Shown: positions 45,880-55,115, counted from the stretch's first letter. The stretch: DNA of 64,000 nt from Bacillota bacterium (GCA_023415655.1 JAEZKD010000265.1:1-64000), one strand, 5' to 3'. A program made the numbers and translations. The notes: generated by a model from the letters alone, not told the origin.

Positions 45880-46305
45880 ATGGATGCATGTATTAAAAAA
45901 GACATTGAAAGATTAATAGTAGATAGCAAGAATGCCATCGTTTGTTCATTGGACGAAGATGGATATCCAAATTCAAAAAAAATGTATACTATTAAAAATG
46001 AAGGAATTAACACATTTTGGTTTTCAACAAATGTATCAGCAATACGTACACAACAATGGCTGAAAAATCCTAAGTCATCAATTTACTTCTACAATGATGC
46101 AGATGTCCGAGGATTAATGCTTATTGGCAATATGCAAGTATATACAGATAACGAAACGAAACAACTATTTTGGAAAGATGGCGATGAAGAGTATTATCCG
46201 TTAGGTCCAACTGATCCTGATTATTGTATGTTGCGTTTTAACGCTGAAAAAGGTAACTACTTTTTCTGTGGTTTAAAAGAAATCTTTGATGTTGGCTCAA
46301 TTTAA
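45880..46305 (+). CDS. Pyridoxamine 5'-phosphate oxidase-like flavin-binding split-barrel protein
   Basis: A 141-residue protein of the general stress protein 26 / PNPOx-like family that binds FMN or a related cofactor in a split beta barrel. Visible features are CSLDEDGYPNSKKMYTI (about 22-38), FWFSTNVSAIRTQQWLKNPKSSIYFYN (about 46-72) and the IGNMQVYTD strand. True PNPOx activity is unlikely at this length. It follows the methyltransferase gene on the same strand 143 bp away; a weak RBS AAAGGA precedes ATG 45880. Substrate and role are unknown. Confidence 0.85.
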   Translation: MDACIKKDIERLIVDSKNAIVCSLDEDGYPNSKKMYTIKNEGINTFWFSTNVSAIRTQQWLKNPKSSIYFYNDADVRGLMLIGNMQVYTDNETKQLFWKDGDEEYYPLGPTDPDYCMLRFNAEKGNYFFCGLKEIFDVGSI

Positions 46306-46354
46306 GTGATAAACTAATGTAATTGTTCATACTTGTTATAAAATTGCGAGTCAT

Positions 46355-46377
46355 AGGAGGGATATAAAATCCCTCCT
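46355..46377 (+). terminator. Terminator downstream of the oxidase-like gene
   Basis: AGGAGGGA/TCCCTCCT stem with a 7-nt loop, followed by TAAATTT. It is 49 bp after the stop. The stem is strong, the T tract weak. Confidence 0.6.
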
Positions 46378-46604
46378 TAAATTTGTTCTAATACCATCAT
46401 CAGATTAGTACTGTTTAAACTCAAATACAATGCCATGTAAAGTTACACTATTTTATCGCTTTCTCACCATGAAACAGTCCATTTTTTATGCCTAAACGAG
46501 AAATATAAACACTAAATCTGTTTTTCTATTAGAAAGTGGTAATCAAGATATAGTTGTTGAACATTCATCTTCCACTAACTCCATTCTATAAAGGTAAGTA
46601 AAGA

Positions 46605-46834
46605 AATTCGGGGGTTGTCGGTAGCGCTTAAGAAGAAAGAAAGGGAGTGTATCAATTCCTAGGTGTCTGCCTTTGCCGTTACATATGGCACAAATGTCCG
46701 AACGTCAAAAACAAATGGTCTTATTGTTTTTGAAAGTCGGATATTTGAGACATGTGTAGAGGCAACGAGCAGACACGAGGAATGATACACTCCCTTTCTT
46801 TCGTCACTTAAGCGCTATCGACAACCCTCGAATT
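46605..46834. repeat. 230-bp near-perfect palindrome
   Basis: Two arms of about 110 bp are complementary at roughly 85% of positions around a centre near 46720. Outer pairs are AATTCG/CGAATT (46605-46610, 46829-46834), followed by a long stretch including TAGCGCTTAAG and GGGAGTGTATC that pair perfectly; the inner end is CAAAAACAA/TTGTTTTTG. There is no ORF of note and no transposase. It shares no core or ends with the elements at 127 and 26223. The remainder of the 46306-46870 gap holds a terminator (46355) and a 19-bp-period direct repeat AATTTTGT-CCACA (46831-46866). Confidence 0.85.
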
Positions 46835-46870
46835 TTGTTCCACAACCAGAATTTTGTCCCACACACTAGC

Positions 46871-47677
46871 TTATGCGTCAAGATTCTCATGTGCCTTCGC
46901 TACAATGCTTGGAATCATGCCAGTGAGCTCTGTAATGTCGGTAGTGCCTGATTTCTGCATATGAAGAAGGTATTCGATGTTCCCTTCTGGTCCTTTGATT
47001 GGTGAAAAGTCAAGATGAAGCAGTGTAAAGCCAAGTTCCGATGCGAAGGACATCACCATCAAAATGACTTCCTCGTGTACCTTGATGTCACGAACCACTC
47101 CTTTTTTCCCTACCTTCTCACGACCAGCTTCAAATTGAGGTTTGATCAAACAGACAATTTGAGCATCTTCCTTCATTAATTCATAGACTGGTGCTAACAC
47201 CTTAGTTAAAGAGATAAAAGCCACATCAATTGATACAAAATCAACCAATTCCGTGATATCTTCTTTAGTCACATAACGAATGTTTGTCTTCTCCATAGAG
47301 ATAACACGTTCATCATTGCGAAGTTTCCAAGCAAGTTGGTTGGTTCCAACATCCACAGCATATACTTTGACGGCTCCATTTTGAAGCATACAATCGGTAA
47401 ACCCACCGGTGGAAGAACCAACATCCATACAGACCTTTCCAATGAGGTCAACTCCATGAACTTCAATTGCTTTCTCCAGTTTAAAGCCTCCACGGCTGAC
47501 ATACTTCATCTGATTTCCGCGAACCTCAACAGCAACATCCTCTTTGAACATACTGCCAGCCTTGTCCTCTTTTTGACCATTGACATATACCGAACCTGCC
47601 ATAATCAGTGCTTTCGCCTTTTCACGAGATTCCACAAGATTTCTTTGTACTAGTAAAACATCTAATCTTTCTTTCAT
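46871..47677 (-). CDS. tlyA: TlyA-family rRNA 2'-O-methyltransferase
   Basis: TlyA-type enzymes methylate ribose groups of rRNA and were earlier called hemolysins. The 268 residues contain an N-terminal S4 RNA-binding domain (about 1-62; ERLDVLLVQRNLVESREKAKALIMAG) and an FtsJ-like methyltransferase domain with MDVGSSTGGFTDCMLQ (about 81-96). The KPQFEAGREKVGKKGVV motif is typical. It lies 2 bp after dxs, as in Bacillus (yqxC). Downstream the conserved order stops at the 230-bp palindrome and the plus-strand insertion. Confidence 0.95.
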   Translation of the reverse strand: MKERLDVLLVQRNLVESREKAKALIMAGSVYVNGQKEDKAGSMFKEDVAVEVRGNQMKYVSRGGFKLEKAIEVHGVDLIGKVCMDVGSSTGGFTDCMLQNGAVKVYAVDVGTNQLAWKLRNDERVISMEKTNIRYVTKEDITELVDFVSIDVAFISLTKVLAPVYELMKEDAQIVCLIKPQFEAGREKVGKKGVVRDIKVHEEVILMVMSFASELGFTLLHLDFSPIKGPEGNIEYLLHMQKSGTTDITELTGMIPSIVAKAHENLDA

Positions 47678-47679
47678 TT

Positions 47680-49554
47680 TTAGCTGCAGCCTTTCAATTT
47701 TTCTTCAATCTTTTGAAGGATTTCTTCTTCACTCAAGCCAAATTTCTCAAGTAACATACCACGACCACCATGTTCGATGTACTGACTTGGTAGAGAAATG
47801 TTAAGGTGCTTAATATCACAATATTCGTGTTCACAAAGGAAAACAGATACGCTTTCTCCAAAGCCACCACGCTTTTCATTTTCTTCTAACGTTACAATTA
47901 ATTTATGCTGTTTCACAAGTTCATGTAAGCATTCTTCGTCCATCGGAGTTACAAAACGTGCATTTACAAGTGTAACCTGATGTCCATTTTCCTTTAGAGC
48001 TTCACGTACGCTCACTGCAGTTTCAACCATACTACCAACTGCAATCAATGCGATTTCTGATTCTTGGTGGAGTACTTCACTCTTCCCATACACAATCTCA
48101 CTCTGTTCTTCATATCCAACATAAACAGAGCTTCTTGGATAACGAATTGCAATTGGACCTTGATAATTGAATGCAAAATGAAGCATCTTTTTTAGCTCTA
48201 CGCCATTCATAGGGGCAACGATGGTCATTCCTGGTATAGAGGATAAGAAGGAGATATCAAACATACCCTGATGAGTTTCTCCATCATGTCCAACAAGACC
48301 TGCTCGATCAACTGCAAAAATTACTGGTAAATGACCAACGCAAACATCATGCAAAATCTGATCGTAGGCCCTTTGTAAAAAGGTTGAATAAATAGCAACC
48401 ACTGGACGATAGCCACCTGCTGCTAAACCAGCGGCGAATGTAACGGCATGCTCTTCTGCTATTCCAACATCAAAGAATCGTTCTGGGAATTCCTTCTTGA
48501 ATTCATTTAGTCCAGTTCCATCTGACATTGCTGCTGATATTGCTACAATATCTTCATATTCCCTTGCACATTCCACCATTGTTTTTGCAAAGATGTCCGT
48601 ATAGGACAAGGAGTTGTTCACAGTAATCTTCTTTCCTGTTTTTATATTAAAAGGCTCTACTCCATGAAAACGAGATGGTTCTTTTTCAGCCCTATCATAT
48701 CCTTTTCCTTTTTGTGTAATGGCATGAATAATGACTGCACCATTGACTCTACTTGCTGATTGAAGTGCGGTTAACATCAAATCAATGTTATGCCCATCGA
48801 TGGGTCCTATATAAGTGATCCCCATATCTTCAAAGAGCATTCCAGGAATCATCAAATGCTTAATAGAATCCTTGGATTGCTTTAAGGTCATAACAATTGC
48901 ATCACCGACTTTTGGAATTTTCTTTAAGACATTCTCCAAGCCGCCCTTAAAATTAGTATATTTTGAATTGGTTCTTACTTTACCAAGATAATTCGACAAT
49001 CCACCTACATTCTCTGCAATCGACATATTATTATCATTTAAGACGATGATTAGATTGCTATGAATGCGTCCAAGATTGTTCAATGCTTCAAAAGCCATAC
49101 CACCACTTAGTGCCCCATCACCAATCACAGCAACCACCTTCTGGTTTTGCATCGAAAGGTCTCTTGCCTTCGCTAACCCACTGGCTACAGACAATGAAGT
49201 TGAACTATGTCCAGTATCAAAGGCATCACACTTACTTTCTTTTCTTTTCGGGAATCCACTCATCCCCTCATACTGTCGCAATGTCGAAAAATCTCCTTTA
49301 CGACCAGTTAATACTTTGTGCACATACGCTTGATGACCAACGTCCCAAACCAATTTATCTTCTGGAAAATCCATAAACAGATGTAACGCCATCGTCAATT
49401 CTACCACACCAAGATTGGAAGCAAGATGCCCACCTGTTTTACTAATATTAGACATTAAAAATCTACGAATTTCATTTGCAAGTCGTGCATAATCCTTGGG
49501 ATGAACTGATTTAATATCATTAGGTTCATTGATTGTATCAAGTATTTTCGGCAC
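47680..49554 (-). CDS. dxs: 1-deoxy-D-xylulose-5-phosphate synthase
   Basis: Thiamine diphosphate enzyme that joins pyruvate and glyceraldehyde 3-phosphate, the first step of the MEP isoprenoid pathway. The start is set at GTG 49554 (VPKILDTIN, 624 aa), with AGAAGGTG upstream; the longer frame from 49581 would overlap ispA. Motifs: GHQAYVHK, AVIGDGALSGGMAFEALNN (thiamine diphosphate binding) and DRAGLVGHDGETHQG. It lies between ispA and tlyA, so isoprenoid chain synthesis genes are clustered. Confidence 0.96.
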   Translation of the reverse strand: MPKILDTINEPNDIKSVHPKDYARLANEIRRFLMSNISKTGGHLASNLGVVELTMALHLFMDFPEDKLVWDVGHQAYVHKVLTGRKGDFSTLRQYEGMSGFPKRKESKCDAFDTGHSSTSLSVASGLAKARDLSMQNQKVVAVIGDGALSGGMAFEALNNLGRIHSNLIIVLNDNNMSIAENVGGLSNYLGKVRTNSKYTNFKGGLENVLKKIPKVGDAIVMTLKQSKDSIKHLMIPGMLFEDMGITYIGPIDGHNIDLMLTALQSASRVNGAVIIHAITQKGKGYDRAEKEPSRFHGVEPFNIKTGKKITVNNSLSYTDIFAKTMVECAREYEDIVAISAAMSDGTGLNEFKKEFPERFFDVGIAEEHAVTFAAGLAAGGYRPVVAIYSTFLQRAYDQILHDVCVGHLPVIFAVDRAGLVGHDGETHQGMFDISFLSSIPGMTIVAPMNGVELKKMLHFAFNYQGPIAIRYPRSSVYVGYEEQSEIVYGKSEVLHQESEIALIAVGSMVETAVSVREALKENGHQVTLVNARFVTPMDEECLHELVKQHKLIVTLEENEKRGGFGESVSVFLCEHEYCDIKHLNISLPSQYIEHGGRGMLLEKFGLSEEEILQKIEEKLKGCS

Positions 49555-49570
49555 GCAAATCACCTTCTTC

Positions 49571-50503
49571 CTATTTTTCACGAGTAATTAAGAACTCAAT
49601 TAATTGATACATGAACTTGTCTTCAAGCTGTAAGGAAGATAGTAACTCTAAAGCTCTTTGCGACAAAGAGTTTACCATATCTTTACTTTCATCTATTCCA
49701 TATAACGTAACATACGTAGTTTTACAATTCTTTTCATCACTATGAATAGGTTTTCCTAATACCTCAAGTGTACTAGTCACATCAAGTACATCGTCCTGAA
49801 TCTGGAAGGCGAGCCCAACATAGCTTGCTAACTCTTCTACAATGGCTTCCTGTTCCTTGGACGCTCCTGCCAATATTGCACCAATGACAAAGGAGGATCG
49901 AAGCAAGGCACCTGTTTTTAAGTCGTAAATAAAATCTAATTGTTCCTTATTAATCGGCATTCCATCATTTTGTACGTCAACTACTTGACCTCCGATCATT
50001 CCATACATTCCTGCATTCTTAGCAAGAACCTTCAGTGCTTTTGTAACTCGAAGCGACAACTCTTTATATTGTACCAAGTCAGACACGGTTGATAAAGTAT
50101 CATAAGCGCTCAATGCTGTTTCAAATGCTGCATTTAACAAAGCATCTCCTGCCAATATTCCCATAGCCTCACCAAATTTTGCATGAGTTGTCAATTTACC
50201 ACGACGGTATTCATCATTATCCATTGCTGGAAGATCGTCATGTACAAGAGAGTATGTGTGAATCATCTCAATTGCTGTTACAAAAGGTTCAATTAAGGAT
50301 GGTTCTGTATTCTCTTTTGAATTGCGTATCATATCGTACATTTCTTTCATTATCATTGGTCGAATTCGTTTTCCCCCAACTAGCAGACTGTAATTCACCG
50401 CTTCAAAAATAATACGTTGCTGCCCCTCTTCTTTTGGTAGATACGAACTTATGATACGTTCAATCTCCTGTACTCGTTCTGTCATTGACTTTGCTATGTT
50501 CAT
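49571..50503 (-). CDS. ispA: Short-chain (2E,6E)-farnesyl diphosphate synthase
   Basis: Trans-prenyltransferase that makes C15 (possibly C20) prenyl diphosphate. From ATG 50503 (GGGAG 8 nt upstream) it has 310 residues, with the first aspartate-rich motif DDLPAMD (89-95) and the second QDDVLD. The two-residue insert in the first motif is typical of bacterial FPP/GGPP synthases; product length cannot be fixed from sequence. The conserved GGKRIRP (about 43-49) is present. It is between xseB and dxs as in Bacillus. Confidence 0.95.
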   Translation of the reverse strand: MNIAKSMTERVQEIERIISSYLPKEEGQQRIIFEAVNYSLLVGGKRIRPMIMKEMYDMIRNSKENTEPSLIEPFVTAIEMIHTYSLVHDDLPAMDNDEYRRGKLTTHAKFGEAMGILAGDALLNAAFETALSAYDTLSTVSDLVQYKELSLRVTKALKVLAKNAGMYGMIGGQVVDVQNDGMPINKEQLDFIYDLKTGALLRSSFVIGAILAGASKEQEAIVEELASYVGLAFQIQDDVLDVTSTLEVLGKPIHSDEKNCKTTYVTLYGIDESKDMVNSLSQRALELLSSLQLEDKFMYQLIEFLITREK

Positions 50504-50521
50504 TCTTAGTTCTCCCAAAAT

Positions 50522-50725
50522 TTATAATACTTCTTGTCCCTCTTCTAATATAAGTAACTTCTTTTCCACCTTATCAATGGAATCATTACATTCTTTTAAT
50601 AATTTCATTCCTTCTTGATACAAACGAAAGGAATCTTCTAAGGAGATTTCTTCCTTCTCAAGCTCTTCCATAATCGTTTCCAATTGCTCGAAGGTTTGCT
50701 CTAACGTTTTTGTTTGTTTTGCCAT
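50522..50725 (-). CDS. xseB: Exodeoxyribonuclease VII small subunit
   Basis: A 67-residue helical protein that binds XseA in multiple copies. The family pattern TLEQTFEQLETIMEELEKEE-ISLEDSFRLYQEGMKLLKEC is complete. It starts 3 nt after the end of xseA and is 18 bp before ispA. Expression is likely coupled to xseA. Confidence 0.96.
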   Translation of the reverse strand: MAKQTKTLEQTFEQLETIMEELEKEEISLEDSFRLYQEGMKLLKECNDSIDKVEKKLLILEEGQEVL

Positions 50726-50728
50726 AGT

Positions 50729-51934
50729 TTACCTTTCTTTTTCAACAATCTTGTCTACGGTTGCAATGATCTCACCATCGGTGACAGTAATGGATATCAT
50801 ATCCTTTTCCTTTACCTTTTGGACACTATTAACTACATTCCCTTGATCATCCGCCACATACGAGAAGCCACTCTTTAATTTATCAATTGGAGATAATCCT
50901 TTTAGACGCTGAGCATCAATTGCAAGTCGATGTTTTTTGATTCGCAATAGCGTATGCATCTGGGCTTTTAGCTTATCTTCGAGTTCAATGGCTCGTTGTC
51001 TTCTTTGTCGAAGTAGATACATTGGACTTAAATAATTCATCCGTATCCGCAATTGTTCGATTTTCTTTCTCTTTTGGTCAATCTTTCGAACCACTTCCGT
51101 CACAAGTGCTGAATGATAATCGACTAACTTTCCTTCCAACAAGGAGATGTCATTGATTGCAAGCTCTGCTGCAGCGGAAGGAGTTGGTGCACGTAAATCA
51201 GATACATAATCTGCAATTGTCGTATCGGTTTCATGTCCAACAGCTGATATGATTGGAACCGAGCAAGCATAAATTGCCTGAGCAACGATTTCTTCATTGA
51301 AGGCCCAAAGATCCTCAATAGAACCACCACCGCGACCAACAATAATCGTATCCACCTTTAATTGCTCCAAGGCGCGGATTCCCGCTACTATGGTTTGTGC
51401 AGCACCTTCTCCTTGTACCTTTGCAGGATAGAGAATTAATTGTACATATGGATTTCTTCTTGTAGCTATATTAATAATATCTTGAATGGCGGCACCTGTT
51501 TTTGCAGTTACAATTCCAACTCGTTTTGGGTATGGTGGAATAGGTTTCTTATGGCTTTGCTCAAACATTCCTTTTTCATATAGGATACGTTTTAACTGTT
51601 CAAATCTCTCGTATAAGAGTCCAAGCCCATCTAAACGAATTTCTTTCGCATACATTTGGTACTTCCCATCGCGTTCATACACACTGATGCTTCCAAATAC
51701 AATGATGCTTTGACCTTCCTTTAATTCAAAAGTAAGACCGGTACGATTACCTGCAAACATAACGCAAGCCATCTGACCCGTCTCATCCTTTAACGTGAAA
51801 TAGATATGTCCTGAACTGTGATATTTACAATTGGATACTTCCCCCTTCATATAAATACGGTTCAGAACATAATCCCTCACGAACATATTCTTTATATAGT
51901 TATTCACCTGTGTTACAGAATAAACATTCTCCAT
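50729..51934 (-). CDS. xseA: Exodeoxyribonuclease VII large subunit
   Basis: Catalytic subunit that degrades single-stranded DNA from both ends. The 401-residue protein has an N-terminal OB-fold (1-100), the catalytic domain with GRGGGSIEDLWAFN (about 198-211) and SAVGHETDTTIADYVSDLRAPTPSAAAELA, and a C-terminal coiled coil (about 280-350) that binds XseB. It lies 2 bp after nusB. folD, which lies between nusB and xseA in Bacillus, is absent here. Confidence 0.97.
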   Translation of the reverse strand: MENVYSVTQVNNYIKNMFVRDYVLNRIYMKGEVSNCKYHSSGHIYFTLKDETGQMACVMFAGNRTGLTFELKEGQSIIVFGSISVYERDGKYQMYAKEIRLDGLGLLYERFEQLKRILYEKGMFEQSHKKPIPPYPKRVGIVTAKTGAAIQDIINIATRRNPYVQLILYPAKVQGEGAAQTIVAGIRALEQLKVDTIIVGRGGGSIEDLWAFNEEIVAQAIYACSVPIISAVGHETDTTIADYVSDLRAPTPSAAAELAINDISLLEGKLVDYHSALVTEVVRKIDQKRKKIEQLRIRMNYLSPMYLLRQRRQRAIELEDKLKAQMHTLLRIKKHRLAIDAQRLKGLSPIDKLKSGFSYVADDQGNVVNSVQKVKEKDMISITVTDGEIIATVDKIVEKER

Positions 51935-51936
51935 CC

Positions 51937-52332
51937 TTAAATAACCTTTGCTAATACACCGTTTACGAAACTTGCTGAGGAATCACCACCATATTTTTTT
52001 GCAAGCTCCACTGCTTCATTGATTGCGACCTTCATAGGAACATTCTCATCGAACTTAATCTCAAACGTTGCTAGACGCATAATGTTTAAGTCCACCTTAC
52101 CCATACGATTGAGTTTCCATCCGCTTGTTGCTTCTGCTAAAATGGTATCGATTTCACCAAGCTTGTCCGAAATCTGATCAAAACGTTCTTTGATATACGC
52201 TTCATCTTCTGGTTTTGTTTCTCCTAACGATTCAAAATATAACTCGATTTGTTCGTTAATATCACTTGGTTCATGAAACTCCTTACGGAATAACATACGA
52301 AATAAATGTTCTCTAATCTCTCTTCTTGTCAT
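51937..52332 (-). CDS. nusB: Transcription antitermination factor NusB
   Basis: RNA-binding helical protein that acts with NusE on rRNA operons. The 131 residues contain TRREIREHLFRMLF at the start and the family C-terminal motif VAINEAVELAKKYGGDSSASFVNGVL. A good RBS (AGGAGG) precedes the ATG. A terminator-like hairpin separates it from the asp23 gene upstream, so it may have its own promoter or be read by partial read-through. Confidence 0.97.
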   Translation of the reverse strand: MTRREIREHLFRMLFRKEFHEPSDINEQIELYFESLGETKPEDEAYIKERFDQISDKLGEIDTILAEATSGWKLNRMGKVDLNIMRLATFEIKFDENVPMKVAINEAVELAKKYGGDSSASFVNGVLAKVI

Positions 52333-52379
52333 CGTTTCCTCCTAGGCCACAACTGTTTTACTAGACCTTTTTTGTTAAC

Positions 52380-52425
52380 AAAAACCGAGGCATCAAATAC
52401 GCATAAGAATATACGCTTTGACACC
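52380..52425 (-). terminator. Terminator between the asp23 gene and nusB
   Basis: Arms GGTGTCAAAGCGTATA and TATGCGTATTTGATGCC (52425-52389) with a 4-nt loop are followed by CGGTTTTTG on the minus strand. It lies about 20 bp after the stop of the Asp23 gene. Stem pairing has a few mismatches. Confidence 0.65.
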
Positions 52426-52446
52426 CCCGCTACTTTCTTATTCTTA

Positions 52447-52836
52447 CTACTTTGTATTCTCAATATCGACGCCGACGATATGAATGTTGACATCTGATAC
52501 CGTCAAACCTGTCATACTTTCAATTGCTGACTTTACTTTATCTTGAACTTTAGCTGAAGTTTTTGGAATGCTGTAGCCATATTTCATTGTAATGGATAGC
52601 TCTACAGATACTGCCTTCTCTAAAAGAACGACTTTTACACCTTTTGATAAGTTTTTCATTCCAAGTTTACCAACAATCTCTTTTGTTAGATTACCGGTAA
52701 GTGCTGCTACACCTTCCACTTCAGTAGCTGCAAGACCTGCGATTGTTGCAACAACATCGTCAGCGATCTTAACTTCTCCAAACTTTCCTGCTGATTCCAT
52801 TGTATAGCCCTTGCTATTTTGGAGTTCTTTGTTCAT
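52447..52836 (-). CDS. Asp23/Gls24 family envelope stress protein (YqhY-like)
   Basis: A 129-residue member of the Asp23 family; YqhY of Bacillus is the equivalent by position, next to nusB. Motifs are AGKFGEVKIADDVVATIAGLAA (about 16-37) and ELSITMKYGYSIPKTSAKVQ; the C-terminal half forms the ferredoxin-like fold. YqhY in Bacillus affects acetyl-CoA carboxylase activity and its gene follows accB-accC; accB/accC are absent here. A near-perfect RBS (AGGAGG) precedes ATG 52836. Confidence 0.93.
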   Translation of the reverse strand: MNKELQNSKGYTMESAGKFGEVKIADDVVATIAGLAATEVEGVAALTGNLTKEIVGKLGMKNLSKGVKVVLLEKAVSVELSITMKYGYSIPKTSAKVQDKVKSAIESMTGLTVSDVNIHIVGVDIENTK

Positions 52837-53009
52837 AGGTATTACCTCCTGTATCTCATGCGTATATCCGCGCTCTTTTTTATAACACTATATCTATTAT
52901 AGCAAACGATTGATGATTTTGCAAAGAATTTTCTCTTATCATAATCATTATTAACGGATACCGCATTGTTATACAGTATTTATGGGCATTTTGAGAGAAA
53001 AAAGCTTGA

Positions 53010-53801
53010 TTAATCTTCCGTCACAACATTGGTAATCGCAATTTTATCTGCTTCTACAGAAGTCTTTCTAAGTACAACATCTTCGATGATTGCCATGTCT
53101 TGTTCTGTTAAGGAAGGAGAATTAACGATAACATCAACACTATCTTCAACGATGGATACTACAACACCACTAAATCCCTTTGCTTCCAATAAGATTTCAA
53201 TGGAATTTTCTTTCTCAGAGATTGCAGTCAATTCTACCATCATATCAAGAGCTTTTTCTTTTTGCTCTTCCGATACATTTGCATCAGAAATAATGTTCAT
53301 TAACGTTTCTTTGTTTTTTGCACGGTTTTGTTCTCTTGTCAGCTTTGCAGTAGAAAAATAACTGCTATTGATTGTTGTACTAGCAAGAATTGCTTCGCCT
53401 GGGTTAGTATTCTCTGTTCCAACTGCGGTTTCATCATCACCAGTGGTAGCTACTTCGTCACTCGCTTTTTGTTCATCATTGGCAGCTGTTTGATCCGTAG
53501 ATAAAGGATCTGTCACAGTAATTAGTTTTTCTCCCTCTGCTTGTGCTTCATCCATTGCCAGTGGGTCCTTCGTTTCATCTGCAGCTGCAACTACATCAGC
53601 ATCCTCATCCGAAATGTCAGCATAGGATTCACCATCTACATTTGCAAAGATATCATCTCCAACTGCCATACTGGCAGCGTTCTCAGCAGCTTTTTCTTGT
53701 GTTTTGTCTCTGGAAAAATTCAGATACCCAGCAACACAAATCATAATTGCCAATGCAAATATGATAATCTGATTTTTCTTAAAGATATTTTTGACCTTCA
53801 T
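53010..53801 (-). CDS. spoIIIAH: Stage III sporulation protein AH
   Basis: Mother-cell membrane protein that binds forespore SpoIIQ (or its clostridial counterpart) across the intermembrane space to form a channel. The 263 residues include an N-terminal membrane helix (about 12-30), a long acidic linker (Asp/Glu/Ala-rich, about 35-140) and the YscJ/FliF-like ring domain (about 155-263). The long acidic linker is longer than in Bacillus. It is last in spoIIIA, 39 bp after AG. Confidence 0.95.
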   Translation of the reverse strand: MKVKNIFKKNQIIIFALAIMICVAGYLNFSRDKTQEKAAENAASMAVGDDIFANVDGESYADISDEDADVVAAADETKDPLAMDEAQAEGEKLITVTDPLSTDQTAANDEQKASDEVATTGDDETAVGTENTNPGEAILASTTINSSYFSTAKLTREQNRAKNKETLMNIISDANVSEEQKEKALDMMVELTAISEKENSIEILLEAKGFSGVVVSIVEDSVDVIVNSPSLTEQDMAIIEDVVLRKTSVEADKIAITNVVTED

Positions 53802-53840
53802 TTATGTACCCTCACTTTCATTGATCATTTTGCCAAACGG

Positions 53841-54461
53841 CTATTCCTCCATCTTAAGTACCTGCACCTTATGAGATGGGACATCAAACAACACGCCAAC
53901 TGCATTCACAATCTTCGTTGCTATATTGCCATCCCCACCTCCTTGTGCAAGTACTACAACACCCTCTACGCTAGCTTCCATTTCCTTCGTTACATAAGGA
54001 ATTGTTTCTCCTTCTTGTGTAGTTATGAGTACTGTTTCTTCTTGATTTTGCGAATTCGAGCTGATTCTTGTGCCGCCTTCCTTATCAGTCTCGTTCAAGC
54101 TTTCTTGTGTATATGGGGAATCTTTTAACACCACTTGTTCTTTAGAGGATTGTAGGGTAATCATCACTTCAACCTTACCAACCCCTTCCATCTTTTCTAG
54201 TAGACTCTTAAGTTTATTCTCATAATAGCTAATATATTCCTGTTGCGCATCATCCTTCGTAGCTGCGGCATTAGCGATCGAGGTCTGTTTTACAGAATTC
54301 TCAGTTTCCTTTGTTTTATCCTTTTTTTGAAACAATCCAGGAATCGATGTCATCACTAGAATAATTCCTGCTAGGAAAAGCAAAAGGAGTTCTTTTTTAC
54401 CAACATCTTTCATGGAGAATTTCTTTTTTTCAGGAGTAACCTTTTCGTTGCTATTTTCCAT
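53841..54461 (-). CDS. spoIIIAG: Stage III sporulation protein AG
   Basis: Forms a large ring in the mother-cell membrane in the SpoIIIA-SpoIIQ channel. From ATG 54461 (AGGAGG 6 nt upstream) it has 206 residues: a cytosolic tail, one membrane helix (about 28-46), and a ring-building domain (about 75-205) containing KVEVMITLQSSKEQVV and VEGVVVLAQGGGD motifs. The start overlaps the end of spoIIIAF by 11 nt. Confidence 0.95.
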   Translation of the reverse strand: MENSNEKVTPEKKKFSMKDVGKKELLLLFLAGIILVMTSIPGLFQKKDKTKETENSVKQTSIANAAATKDDAQQEYISYYENKLKSLLEKMEGVGKVEVMITLQSSKEQVVLKDSPYTQESLNETDKEGGTRISSNSQNQEETVLITTQEGETIPYVTKEMEASVEGVVVLAQGGGDGNIATKIVNAVGVLFDVPSHKVQVLKMEE

Positions 54462-55104
54462 CACGGTCCTCCTGTATAGTAATATTTATATTATTGCTTT
54501 CGATATTATAGAAGTCTGATAATAAACTTTTTATATAAATTTCCATCGGGGACAGGCTATTTTGCTGGGTTTCCTCCACTTTTTCTTCTTCATTTCCTAA
54601 TCTTATTTGTTCGATTGCTACCTTTTCTACCTGTGCAATTTCTCCTGTTTCCCCTGGCATTTCATTCGATGTCTTATAATGTAATACTAATGACATACGT
54701 CGAATCATTCCGAATTCACTACTTAATTTATCTTCTTCTATTTCTAGAGTCATCGTTACAACCTCCAATCCTTTTTCTGCTATCAGCTTATCCGTCTGAT
54801 TATGTATTACCTGCTTGTACTCTGCTAAAATATCAATATTACTTTGTTCTTCCATTGCAAAGATTTCACTACTTAAGTCCTGTGCATCATTTAAGCTACC
54901 ATAAGAATTCAAGGAGAAATCCATATAATCAATATTTTGTGTCAATAGCAATATTGGGCGTATGACAAGTAACACTAAAATCAATCCAATAATCAATCCA
55001 ACATACTTTTTATAATTACTCTTTCCTAAAAGATTAAGTACAACGGTTGATAAAATCATAAATACGATGATATTTTTCATCCAGTTGTAGATTACTTCCA
55101 TCAT
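54451..55104 (-). CDS. spoIIIAF: Stage III sporulation protein AF
   Basis: Membrane component of the SpoIIIA secretion-like complex. The 217-residue protein has two membrane helices near the N-terminus (about 10-27 and 33-53) and a soluble domain that ends in SPMEIYIKSLLSDFYNIE. AGGAGG is 7 nt before ATG 55104. It is 11 bp from spoIIIAE. The soluble domain is related to the ring-building domains of AG and AH in known structures. Confidence 0.93.
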   Translation of the reverse strand: MMEVIYNWMKNIIVFMILSTVVLNLLGKSNYKKYVGLIIGLILVLLVIRPILLLTQNIDYMDFSLNSYGSLNDAQDLSSEIFAMEEQSNIDILAEYKQVIHNQTDKLIAEKGLEVVTMTLEIEEDKLSSEFGMIRRMSLVLHYKTSNEMPGETGEIAQVEKVAIEQIRLGNEEEKVEETQQNSLSPMEIYIKSLLSDFYNIESNNINITIQEDRDGK

Positions 55105-55115
55105 TGCGCTTCCTC

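Noticed and set aside
53541..54128. 195-codon open frame on the plus strand
   Set aside because: It is antisense to spoIIIAH and spoIIIAG, has Cys/His/Leu-rich low-complexity composition and no RBS; a shadow frame.
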